DNA from: Planococcus citri
Taxonomy: Eukaryota; Arthropoda; Insecta; Hemiptera; Pseudococcidae
Direction of reading: 5' to 3'
Assembly: GCF_950023065.1 (NCBI RefSeq)
Contig: NC_088679.1
Span: forward strand, 2,294,001 to 2,358,000
Length of the DNA: 64,000 nt
Position 1 is the stretch's first letter. Each line of letters opens with the position of its first letter. The translations under genes were made by a program, and so were the position numbers. Shown here piece after piece: positions 35,883 to 46,203 of the stretch. The notes under the pieces are model-generated. The model worked only from the letters and a program-made list of their open reading frames with translations, did not search any database and was not told where the DNA came from.

Positions 35883-36483
35883 TCAGGAAGACATGGTAGA
35901 GCTAGACTGATCATAAAGGGTCTCTTCGGTGGTAATTCTCCTAGGCCCCATATCTTCGTGAGCGTATTTATTACTAAACCTAAACCTCCTAATGGTAGCC
36001 ACCAATACAAAAATAGTCAACATAAATATCAACACTAGAATACTAGTTAATATAGCGTAATTTCTTAAAGCTTTATATTTCAAATCGCAATGACTTTCTA
36101 GTTCGTCGTACCCCGACGGACAATTACGATGCCCATCGCACCACAAATTATCACTTATGCAAGCGTTCAACTCTGGACAATGGAACGGGCAATCGAACGC
36201 TGACAAGGCGGTTTGGTTTTCTAACGATGCTGCACTATGGCTTAGATTACTGGAAGCTGTGTCCGATTGGAGTAATAACGATGTTCTGGATCGAGAGATT
36301 TCCAACCAGTTGAGTAACGCGGTGCCAGATTCTTTTCCGATGAATCGTAGCAGAAAACTGGGAGGGTTTTGAGAAATGCCTTTGTCTTTGTCTGCTCGTG
36401 TGCTCGAATGCCATTCTTCGGAAAATATGTGAATCTCTTGTCGGTTATCGTTTGGTATTGATGGACAAACTACGTGGAAAAGT
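35883..36483 (-). CDS. SOL-1-like CUB/LDLa transmembrane protein, last coding exon
   Basis: Last exon of the split gene: acceptor CATTCGCAG before 36483, stop TGA at 35885-35883, 601 nt. It encodes residues 684-882 of the partial protein. The first part completes the last CUB-like domain (LFHVVCPSIP, then FLLRFIGKESGTALLNWLEI). An LDL-receptor class A module follows at about residues 779-815, with six cysteines and the acidic calcium site (CPSGYDELESHC). One transmembrane helix lies at about 826-847 (ILVLIFMLTIFVLVA), followed by a basic stop-transfer RRFRF and a cytoplasmic tail of about 30 residues ending in Ser/Thr-rich sequence. In nematodes SOL-1 is an auxiliary subunit of AMPA-type glutamate receptors. 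A role at arthropod synapses is inferred from family resemblance only. Neto or LEV-10-type proteins share the CUB-LDLa-TM plan and are the main alternatives. Confidence 0.85.
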
Positions 36484-36600
36484 CTGCGAATGAGAACAAA
36501 AAATCGTTAATATTGCACAAGAACCTTCAACATTTTTGAAAAAAATGTAGTACCTATACGTAAATAGGTTGTTGAAATATGATGATTACTTAAGTGTAAA

Positions 36601-36903
36601 CCTGGGAAAAATGATCGGATCTGATCAGGTCTAGCCACATGGGATATTGAGTATTTCCCAGATCCAAGACCTGATCAGATCTACACAGTGGAAAATGATT
36701 AGATAAGATCAGATTCCGAAATTTCCTGTATCCACTTCGATCTGATCATCGCAGACCTGACCACATCATGGTCAAATCAAAGTTATCGTAGTAATAAATA
36801 GAAAAAATCCAACAAGAGACACCTAATCGGATCTGATCAGACCAGATTGACCAGATCAGATCAGAGCTGATCACTAATCAAGCCCGAACATTTCCTGGGC
36901 AGG
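36601..36903. repeat. Short inverted-ended element rich in GATCTGATCAGATC, within an intron
   Basis: The ends CCTGGGAAAAATGATCGGA and, inverted, CAGGAAATGTTCGGGCTTG match imperfectly. The interior has about a dozen GATCTGATC/GATCAGATC words in both orientations. A weaker relative occurs at 35440-35560, beyond the last exon. It occupies the intron just upstream of the last coding exon. Confidence 0.5.
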
Positions 36904-37254
36904 TCGTTTTTAAGATTTTCTAATAAAAAAATAGATTTAGATATCTGGTGATTTGGACATAGGTAATGAATCTTTTTTAGATTTTTCACGAAAAACCAGT
37001 TAGTAGTTAGTACCTATTATTTGCAATTTTGGCCCAATTTTTTTTTTTTTGGTATTTCTGTAAGTTTCACAAAACATTTTTCCGCAGTCATTTGGCAATA
37101 GAAAAAAATATTTTTTGGTGCCTACCTAATTTTTTTTTAAAACTGCATTTTCAAAAGCAATTCTGACAAAAAGTGACCTTTCTCACAAAAAATTTAAAAT
37201 TTTGCATTTTTACTTACCAAAAAAGTATGATTTTTTTGGAAATTTTGGTTTAAA

Positions 37255-37560
37255 AATATTTTTTTTTAGCAATTTTGGTCCAAAAAGGTAAATTTATCTG
37301 TTCATTTTGAAAGTTTGTTCAAAATATTATTTCTGCAATTTTGGCAAAAAACAAGACATTTTGATAGCTTTCAACAGCAACTGCTGATTTGTTATAACAC
37401 TTATGCTTTGCTTTGTTGTTAAATTTTGATATATTTTTGTTGACCTTGTTATATTTTTGTCAATTTTGCCATACATTTGTTTAGTTTATTTTGTTGTTAT
37501 ATTTTTGTATTTTTTTAAAAACATGTTTTTTATACTAGGCATGTAGATACTTAAGTATAA
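37255..37560. repeat. AT-rich segment, left copy of a direct repeat (partner at 39425-39560)
   Basis: TTTTGGTCCAAAAA, TTCATTTTGAAAGTTTG and GCAATTTTGGCAA...CAAGACATTTT occur in the same order and spacing at 39425-39545. 37400-37510 holds short TTGTTATATTTTTGT repeats. Confidence 0.6.
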
Positions 37561-37597
37561 TTGCCAGGGTTTTTATGCGCAGTTTCGAGGGGTCAGT

Positions 37598-37825
37598 CTA
37601 GATTTGGTTTGAAAGATTGATTTCTTTGATGAGTTTAAGAATATTTTCCATCTGTTTGAAGTTGTCACGAATTGTAGGGTCAAGGTCTGAAATGTTTAAG
37701 GATTGGCGTTTTGTTTTGAGGGAGGGGCAATAAAAAAGAAGATCTTGATTGGAGGTTATTTCAGAGTTACAGAATTGACAGGTGGGTTTAGGTGCTTTGG
37801 TGTACAAGTGGTTATGGAATAATTT
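37598..37825 (-). pseudogene. C-terminal fragment of a non-LTR retrotransposon
   Basis: The minus-strand ORF (HNHLYTKAPKPTCQFCNSE, then LLFYCPSLKTKRQSL) has the pattern C-x2-C...C-P-x-L-x3-R. This resembles the cysteine-rich tail found at the C terminus of many LINE reverse transcriptases, where an H and a C usually complete the site. Here Q replaces the usual histidine in the N-Q-D-L-L-F stretch. No RT core lies upstream, because the sequence runs directly into the TTTG-type array. The family was assigned by pattern only. Confidence 0.5.
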
Positions 37826-37849
37826 TATTTCAATACTGAAATTGCAATT

Positions 37850-38939
37850 GTTTCATCTTTTTGTCTTTACATCTTTGTTTGTTCGTTCATCAGTTTGTTT
37901 GTTTGTTTGATTGTTCAATTGTTCATTCAGTTTTGTTTGTTTGTACATTTGTTTGTTCGTTTTTGTTTCTTTGAACTTTTTTTGTTTGTTTGTTCGTTTG
38001 TGTGTTCCTTTGGTTGCTCTTTTGTTTGCATTCAATATTGTTTGTACATTTGTTTGGTCATTTTTGTTTAGTTGTTTGTTCGTTCATTTGTTTGTTCATT
38101 TGTTCATTCTTTTGTTCGTTTGTTTGTTCATTCGTTTGTTCATTTGTTTAGTTTTGTTTGTTTTTTCATTTGGACAGGTTTGTTTGTTTGGGCATTTGTA
38201 ATTTGTGTGTTTTTTGTTTGAACACTTTGTTTGTTTGCTCATTCATTTGTTTGTTTGTTTGTTTGTGCTTGGTTTTGTTTATTTGTATGTTCACTCAGTT
38301 TTATTTGTATGTTTGTTCGTTTTGTTTGTTTGTACATTCTTTTGCTCGTTTTTGTTTGTTTGTTCACTTGGATATTTTTGTTTGTTTGTTCATTTAGTTT
38401 TGTTTGTTTGTACATATGTGTGGCTGGTTGGTTTTGTTTGTTTGTACATCATTTGTTTGGTTTTATTTGTTTGTATGTTTTGTCAGTTTTGTTTGTTTGT
38501 TTATTTGGACATTTTTGTTTGTGTGTTTGGGCATTTTTTCTTGTTTGTTTGTTCATTTATTCGTGTTGTTTGTTTGTTCACTTGTTTGTTTGTACATTCA
38601 TTTAGTTTTATTTGTTTGCACCTTTGTTTGCTTGATTTTGTTTGTTTGTTTACTTGAACATTTTTTGTTTGGTTGGACATTTTTTTTGTTTGGTTGGACA
38701 TTTTTTGTTTGTTTGGTCCTATGTTTGTTTGTATTCGGCTTTGTTTGTTTGTATGCACATATTTTCGCTCGGTTGTTTTTGTTTGTTTGCTTGTTTATTT
38801 GTTTATTTGTATTTGTTTGTTTAGTCGTTTTTGTTTGTTTGGACAGTTTTGTTTGTTTGTATGTTTGTTTGTTCATTTGGCCATTTATGTTCGTTTGTTC
38901 ATTTTTGTTTGTTTGTTTGTTTTTGATTGTTTGTTTGAG
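37850..38939. repeat. TTTG/TTCATTTG-type microsatellite array, about 1.1 kb
   Basis: Units are TTTG, TTCG, TTCATTTG and TTTGTACATTTG, in loosely ordered tandem. Because the units are multiples of four, ORFs open in several frames on both strands (Phe/Val/Cys-rich on plus, Lys/Thr/Asn/Gln-rich on minus). These are not proteins. The array lies in the intron between the last two coding exons. Confidence 0.9.
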
Positions 38940-39011
38940 TTCTTGGTAGTATAGTGGTAAGTATCCCAATCTGTCATGTGGGAGAATGGAATTTAATTCC
39001 CTGACTGGGAG
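38940..39011 (+). pseudogene. tRNA-Asp(GUC)-derived sequence, probably a pseudogene
   Basis: Aligns base for base over 72 positions with a eukaryotic tRNA-Asp. The D-arm word TAGTATAGTGG is intact, the anticodon loop reads CTGTCAT (anticodon GTC), and GGGAG and AATTCC lie at the expected places. The acceptor stem still pairs with wobbles. The anticodon stem has one mismatch. The T stem has two, and the internal B box (GAATTTAATTCC against the usual GGTTCGAATCC) is degraded, so transcription is unlikely. It abuts the end of the TTTG array. It could also be the head of a tRNA-derived SINE. Confidence 0.6.
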
Positions 39012-39812
39012 TATGTTTTTCTTAATTTTTTTTGTGTTTCTATAATTACGTAAATATGTTGGAAGGCAATGGATGGCTCTGATTTTTTGGCCATTTATTG
39101 CCAATTTCTAAAAGTTGTGCGATCTGAAAATTTTCAGTTTTTTGAAATTGGGAGTAATTACTAGGTACCAAATTGACATCACTGCATTCCAAAATATTTC
39201 TTTAGTTTCAGAAACTATACGTTTCTATGTTTTGGCATAACCAATGTGAAATATTTGACAGGATTTTTTTTTTCATGACAAATTTGTCCAAAATAAAATT
39301 ATTTGCAAATTTTTAACCACTCAATAGAACTTTAAAAGAGCCTAAGAAGTCTTGAAATTTGATGGAAATGGCCTAGGGGAATGCAGAATCTCGAACATGC
39401 GAGTAAAATCTTTTTTTTCAAAGTACCTATTTTGGTCCAAAAAAAGCAACTGTTTTTTGGTCATTTTGAAAGTTTGACCATAAATTTTTTTTTGCAATTT
39501 TGGCAAGGATGCAAGACATTTTAGAAATTTTTACCTCAAAAGATGGATTTTCCGCAATTTTGGCAATAATGAACTGAAATTTTGCCTACTTTTGTGAATT
39601 TGGGTTGATTGAGCTCGAGACGAAAAAAGAATTCGGGAACTTGATTATTCGAAAAAATGGTGGATGGGGAGAGGGTTCCATCCCTAAAAACGTATTTATT
39701 TTGGAGGCATGTCCGGAAACTGATCTAATCAAATCCAATCATTTTCCGCAGGAAAGAAATCCTACATTTGTAAAATATGAATTTCAATCGCAAATAAGAT
39801 CGTAATATTTAC
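39012..39812. repeat. Intron sequence with right copy of the direct repeat
   Basis: 39425-39560 matches 37255-37395 as described above. The ORF at 39605-39805 is intronic and has no family resemblance. The splice donor of the 39813-41042 exon reads AG followed by GTAAAT on the minus strand at 39812. Confidence 0.5.
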
Positions 39813-41042
39813 CTTAAAGGCGTTCCCGAATACAGTAAAATACGATTACGAGTATTGCAGCGTATCGGTTCTTCTGGTACAGGTTTGAGGGATAAAAAAT
39901 GGCCCCACGTGAGTATGAATAAACTTCGATTTTCTCTAGCTTCGACCATCCAAGGCAATCCATCGCAAAAACTATCAATCCTCTTTTGAGGCGGATGGAC
40001 CATCTGAATTTCGCCGCCGGATCCGCGCAAACGTTGCCTTCTCGGGCAATCGGGCTTTCTGAACATGCGGAATTTAGCGTGGAAGTAAATATCGAAAAAA
40101 TCTTCGCTCGAATTGACGTAGTACACTTTGAATCGTATTTCTAAGACTCGGGCGACGGTTTCGAGCGTATAAACGCCGGACGGTATTTTACTTACGGTTG
40201 AATTATCACAGAAGCAAGACCTTTGTATTTTGACGTCTTTCCAAGGCAATTCGGATATCTCTAGTTCTGATTGTCTGGACACTCTTTGGTCATTATGCGT
40301 GCAAACGTATTGATCGGTGTACGAGTGCAGGGTGTTTTGGCAGTTTGCGTTTGAACCGAAAGACACGTTGTATAAAGTGAAACTTATTTTTTCGCCCGGT
40401 TCCGCTTCGATCCTATACAAACAAGCGATACTCTTGGCACCCCCTCGAGCATACATGAAGACATTCTTAGGAGACGAAATGGTACCCGATTGGGCGCCTT
40501 TGAACAGCCTCGAACACGACCGGAACCGCGAACGGTCTTCTTTCTCTAAATTTAGCCAAGGTCTACCGCCTAGCGCGGTGTCTACGAATTCGTAATGGAT
40601 TAAAAATTTCGACGGATGAATGGCAGTGCCCGGTTTCGAATAGTATTGCATGATGATACTGTTGGTCGACGAGATGTAGCTCTCTTCGGCAGTGCATGGT
40701 CGAGTAATACGGCTGTGATTACGTAGAGCCGAATGATCGCAGATTTTAGGCCGACTGCAGTGATCCCCCAGCATACTGCTGCCGCCGCCGCCACCACCCC
40801 CGTCCCAAATTCGTAATCGGGTTGGGCAGTTTTCCCTTTGGCCGGAGAGTAATGGCTCGTGCCAGTAGCTGGCGATCGATAGCCAGACGTGATCGGCGGC
40901 TCGACCTTGGAATCTGTAAGTGCAGGTGGTATTTGGTGGCAGTGTGTGACGCGGGCTCGATATGCTTCCTGAACGGTTTTTTGATTTGATCGCTACTCCG
41001 TTTTCCATTTCTGATTCGGTGGCGTTGATCAAGAAATCACAT
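39813..41042 (-). CDS. SOL-1-like CUB/LDLa transmembrane protein, internal exon (two CUB domains)
   Basis: A 1230-nt exon with acceptor TTCTGTTCACAG and donor AG|GTAAAT. It encodes residues 274-682 of the visible protein, and both split codons read arginine (AG|A). The first CUB-like domain runs from CDFLINATESEMENG through SGSISSPRHTLPPNTTC and TRLRIWDGGGGGGG to FLIHYEFVDTALGGRPW. The second begins at SCSRLFKGAQSGTISSPKN, with FDIYFHAKF near its end. The C-terminal part (CPRRQRLRGSGG, then LPWMVEARENRSLFILTWGHFL) starts the last domain, which is completed in the next exon. Many N-x-S/T sites and paired cysteines fit an extracellular chain. A run of seven glycines follows the IWD motif and looks like a small codon-repeat expansion. 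The SSPRHTLPPNTTCTYRFQG stretch is what most suggests SOL-1. Confidence 0.88.
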
Positions 41043-41935
41043 CTGTGAACAGAAATTATACGGAATTGACTCAAAATTTGAAAAAATAAAATCTTGAGAA
41101 TAGTTCTAACTGTATTTAAAAGTATGTCGGATACTGTTCAGGGGTATAACCCATATGAAAACCCTGGAGAACTTGGAAAGGTCAGCGAACGTTTAAATCT
41201 GATCATATTCGGGGCTTTCATTGATCCACTACGGAACCCACACGGGGTCCAAAGGTCTCAACATTTTGATTTTGGGCAAATCTGCCAGTTAAAAATGAAA
41301 AAATGTGTCTACAGCATTAAAAAATTCGTAATGCCCATGAGGAATTCTTCAAGCCCCAAATTTTTGAAAATTTGCACAAAAATGGTCGAAAAATGTGATC
41401 GAGCAGCTGCAACTTTGACAGTCGTCTTTTTCGGTCATTAATCGAATTTCAGACGTTTCCAAAAATCGTAGCAGCCCATTCATATTTTTCGATCATTTTG
41501 AACCCATTTTTTGAAAATTTTGGACCTAAAAAAGTACCCACCTTTTCGGATGCGCAGATTCAAAATCGTACTCGAATCCTAGGAAACTCGATTTGTCATT
41601 AGAAAAGATGATTTCCTAAGTCGTAACCATTCAATCACATTTTTTGTCCATTTTTCTAAATTTCGAGGTTCAAAAAATACCCTATGGGCCCTGAGAATGG
41701 GCAGTTACAACTTTGTGATTCACTGGGCTTCGTTTTTTTTTCTTTTCAAGTCATAAGTTTAGTTTCAGATAATTCCAAAGGCTGCAGCTGACCAATCACG
41801 TTTTTCGACCATTCTTGTGTAATTTTTTGAAGATTTTCAGGCCCAGAAGTACATACTTAATCGGATGAGCGTAGACTCGAAATCGTGCAAAAATTCCAGG
41901 AAACTCGACTTACGACTAGAAGAGATGATCCTAAC
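41043..41935. repeat. Intron start with a diverged tandem repeat of about 318 bp
   Basis: GGAAACTCGATTTGTCATTAGAAAAGATGATT near 41582 recurs as GGAAACTCGACTTACGACTAGAAGAGATGAT near 41900, together with upstream GATCATTTTGAACC...TTTTTTGAA and CAGCTGCA blocks. The plus-strand ORF at 41094-41441 lies in this intron and matches no family. Confidence 0.5.
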
Positions 41936-41937
41936 AA

Positions 41938-43028
41938 AGGAAGTGTGCCAATTGGCACAAACATTTTTGGACTGGACAAAAGGAATCGGTAGAAGACCTC
42001 AAAATATATCGACAACCTAAATTTCAGGTGGTGAAATTCATTTTTCAATTTTTGACGAATTTTTGAAAATTCAAGTTTGAGTCAAAATGAGAGAAAAACA
42101 AAATTTCAGCAAATTAATCCGGAAAAAGCTAAAGATATGGTTTTTACCCTATTTTCGACCTTCCAAGTCGATTGTTGACTGTTCCAAACTGTTCTCTGGA
42201 TCCTCCAGAAATCAGGGGAGATAATTTTGGATTTGAACAAACACAGAACGATTTTCATATAAGTGTCTAAATTAAATCTATCGAAAGGTTCGCAAAGGTG
42301 GTGAATTTCGTTTTTACCCTGTTTACTGCGCATTTTCAGCAACTGGAGAAACCAAAATTCGGCTGAAGTGTCCAAAGCGTTTCAATACCGTCACCAATCG
42401 ATTCGCGAGGAGGTCGCAATTAGAAATCAAATTTCAGTTTTCTAGGTCAATTTACTTACTGAAATTTGGATTTTTCTCCAATTTTGGCCCAAATTGCAAT
42501 TTTCAAAAATTACCCAAAAATTGAAAAATTAATTTCAGCTCTTGAAATTTTGGATGGTGGTATATTTTGGGGTCCTCTCTTCTTTCTCCAGTTCAAAATT
42601 ATTTCCCTCCCCAGTAATTTTCAAAAAGTTTCTGTAGGCTCCAAAATGACTTGAAATCTATCTGCACATTGAAAAATCTGCTGGAGGCTCCAGAACTGCT
42701 AAAAATGGGTTGAAACCATTTCTCATCGATTTGGTGGGTCGAAAACAGGGTGTATGGAAAACAGATTTCTAGGTCAATTTGGTGAAATTTTGATTTTTTT
42801 TCTCATTTTTGGCTTACATTTTATTTTCAAAAAATCACCAAAAATCGAAAAATGCATTTTTCGCGGGTGATGTACATTTTTGTATGCTCTTTTGATCTTG
42901 CTTTGTCCAGCTCAAAAAATTTTGTACGAGTCCAAGTACATATGTTGAAAAACGAAAGTTGCAATTTAGGTCAACTTTTTTTTTGGCAAGTTTGCTTTAA
43001 AATGTTCCTTGGGATTCAGGTGCCGGAC
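41938..43028. mobile_element. Fold-back family, copy E (hybrid ends)
   Basis: The left end starts with the second-subfamily phrase GGAAGTGTGCCAATTGGCACAAAC. The right end finishes with GTGCCGGAC followed by TA (43029-43030), as in the first subfamily, but the GTTGTCCCGG block is deleted. The interior has only a few GCTGGAGGCTCC monomers (about 42600-42700). The mixture suggests a recombinant or internally deleted copy inside the 8.0-kb intron. Confidence 0.55.
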
Positions 43029-43030
43029 TA

Positions 43031-44990
43031 GCTTTACGAGTACATTAACAAAAAAAAAAAATCAATTTTTTCTCTATATTCAAGCAAGAGAAAATTCTCA
43101 AGCATCATCGTTGATTCAAAGCCAGATGATCGAAAAATTCTCCCGTGAAATTATTCATTTCTTTTCATGGTCGTTATTTCCCCCCACTTTTCCATCATCT
43201 ACTCTCGACTATAATTTTCCTGAATAGGTAGGTACCTTCGTGAAAAAACAAACCACGAAAATCTTCAAAATGAAAAATTTGCGTTCCTACGGGACAAAGT
43301 TACTTAATCAAATTTTTTAGCGAAATTTTTGACATTAAATTTAAGACGGTAGGAAAAAAAAATAAACCCCAAAAGGTATACTATTTGCGCCAAGAAGTTG
43401 AATTTTCTCGCGTATAAGGTATCGTAAATCTTGGTTCCAGAAGCGTGCCAAGTTATGTGTACTTTATAATTAACGGAAACTAATTAACGTTTGAACATAA
43501 CTCGCGTGATTTATAGCCTTATAAAGTTTGGGCACGCGTTGAAGCACCATTTTCGCCCTGAACATAGCCTCTTACATGTTCTGTAGGTTTTCACAGATGG
43601 ATACGAGCGACGCGCAATGCTATTCCCAATTACTGCTCTAACCTCGTATTAAATTAGTAGATGTACTTTTCCAGCAATAGGTTTTCCACGTGTTCGTGCG
43701 AGAGTGTTTTTTCACCCCTTCTTTCCTTAAATATAAGGGCGAATTGGGAAAAAGGGGAACTTTATCTATAAAAATAATGATTTTGATAACTCTCGCTAGC
43801 CCTGCAGCATTTTAAAACACATACGAGAACCCACATACTCGTATTCGTAGCAGCGTCTTGTGTGTCGATGTCGTATCCTATTACGAATTCGAATACGAGC
43901 ACATTTACAAAGTACATACGGAGGTATTGGTGCCTCGAGGCGTAAGAAATATTAAAAATTTTCCACGTTTATAAATTACCTTACACACGCGGAGCAGTTC
44001 GTTCATTTGAGCGAAAAAGAAATGATGATTTGAGAAGGGAAAAGAAGTAGGTAAATGTGAAACTGAGGCAACGTCTACGTATTCACTATTCAGATTAGGC
44101 ATACCAGTGTTTGCGGCTGTACAGGTTATCCGAAGATTATTTCCATAAGGTATTGATTCGATATCTACCCGAATACGATACGAGTTCCAAAAAATTCAGT
44201 CAGCTGTAGAGGGAAAAAAATGGAATAGTTTGTCGATGTAGGTATCGCTATAAGCAGGTGCGTTCGTACTCGTTCGTCGTCGCTAATTAATATCATTCAC
44301 CGAGGCGATGAAATATTAAATCTTTTTTTACGACCTTTGAGTTTATGGATAAAATCCACGACTCGGCGGTATTGTTTCGTATCTTTTTTCGGCGAAAAAA
44401 AATTCAATTCCGTTTGCAAATAGCCTTTCTATCCCGCTGAGAAGAAAAACAGATTAATCTCCGGCTAAACAATTCGTTCGCCGGGCTCTATTGGGAATGA
44501 AGTCGAAATGAGTTCGTTATTCTTTATACAACCTTCGGTATGGAATTTTGGAATTTTTCCCCTCACACAACCGTGGACAAAAAATACCATTATAATTCTA
44601 CGTGTAGCGAATTATTTTTTTAATTAACTCTTTGTGTGTGCGTGTTTTTCTTCCTTTTTCTCTCCTAACTCGATAGCGAGTCTGAAAAAGGATTTATTGT
44701 AAGGGATGTTTCTGAGCTACGTTTTTTCGGACCTTTGGGAAACATCAGAGTGTAAAAGTTTACCAACGTTTGAAAAAGTATAAAAATTTTTAATCCCGAA
44801 TGAGTGCTGAAATAAGAACCGAGGCGATATGAATAAAATTCGATTTAACTGCGAGAAATTTGATACTCTGGTAAGAAGCTTACAAACTGAAATACGAAAA
44901 AACTCTGCATTTTATTTTGGACGTTGTATCTGTAAGTAAGTATTTTTCTTCGAAGATGCTATCAATAACATTGAAAGTAGTACATATCGC
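43031..44990. other. Intron sequence without repeats or genes recognised
   Basis: Ordinary AT-rich sequence with scattered ACGAGTA/TACTCGTA words. Nothing coding was found on either strand. The small minus ORF at 43905-44102 has no family resemblance. Confidence 0.4.
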
Positions 44991-44994
44991 ACTC

Positions 44995-45910
44995 ACGAGG
45001 GAAGTATTCCACCTGGCATAAACATTCTTGAACTGGAAAAGGACGAGCCGATAGAGGGCCTAAAATATGTCAATTGCCGTCAGCCAAAATCTCAGGTGCT
45101 GAAATTCATTTTTCAATTTTTGACGAATTTCTAAAAATTCTTTGGGGCAAAATTTTAAAAAAAAATCAAAGTTGTAGCAGATTGACTTTCTATTATCGAC
45201 TTTCCGAGTGGATTGGTAACGGTTTCGAACTGTTCTGGAGCCTCCATCAGATTTTAGGTCTCTTCAATTTTCGAAAAAAAAAAACTGTAAACAGGGTGAA
45301 TAGGTATGAAATTCAGCACTTACAAACTCGGATTTACCATCCTTGCGACCCTTTTGATCGATTTAGCCGTATTATCGGAATTCAAATCATCCAAAATTTT
45401 CTCTCAAAATTATTTTTGAACAAAAAAAAATGAAAAAATCGTCGTTTTCTAAGGCTTGAACAGAAAAAGCTGAAATTCGGTTTGTATCCTACATTTCTGA
45501 CGTTCGTAGTCGATTGACGACGATTTCAAACTGTTTTGGGGCCTCAAGTGGATTTTGAATTTTCCATTTTTTTTTTTTTCAAAAATTATCACCGGAGAAT
45601 ATTTTGAATTTGAACCAGCACAAAAAGATTCTGATGATACGTGCCAAAATCGTAATTTTCACTCTATTTACAGCGTGTTTTCGAAAACTGCAGAAACCTA
45701 AAATCCGCTGGCGGCTCCAGAACGTTTTAAAACCGTTACCAATCGACTTAGGAGGTCAAAAATATAGTATAAACTACATTTCAGCTTTCTAGGTTAATTT
45801 GCTATAATTTTGATTTTTTTATAATTTTTGCCCTTTAAACATTTAGAAATTTGCCAAAAATCGAGCGATTTTGCATCATTTTTTCAACTTTATCAAAATC
45901 GAGATACAAC
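44995..45910. mobile_element. Fold-back family, second subfamily, copy F2
   Basis: Begins GGGAAGTATTCCACCTGGCATAAACATT, parallel to 23025 and 41938. It proceeds through AAAATCTCAGGTGCTGAAATTC and inverts by about 45650-45910 (GCTGGCGGCTCCAGAACG, CCAATCGACTTAGGAGGTC). No TA flank was established. Confidence 0.5.
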
Positions 45911-46203
45911 GGAAAGTGTCACAAAAATTTTTATCGCTAAAATTATTTTGAAACTATTATTTTAATTTTCATAAATTATTTCCCCAAAAATATCAAAAAA
46001 CATCATCGCAGTTTCTTGACATGTCGTTCTACATATAAAAAGGGCTTATATTTTTGAGAATTTTTTCAGAATTGTCAATCCGTCCTAACTGATATTTTTA
46101 TATCATCAAAAGCGGCAACATTGATTTTGGCACCGTCAGGAAATAGCCCTTGGAATGTACGTAGAATAAAATGGGGGAAAAAAGTTTGAAACACAAAGTT
46201 GAT

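Noticed and set aside
37853..39104. Many overlapping ORFs up to 181 codons (Phe/Val/Cys-rich plus, Lys/Asn/Thr-rich minus)
   Set aside because: Low-complexity translations of the TTTG-type array, present in multiple frames on both strands.
39809..41074. Taking 39809-41074 as a complete single-exon gene of 421 residues
   Set aside because: The ends coincide with an acceptor (41043) and a donor (39812), and the flanking exons join in phase, so it is an internal exon.
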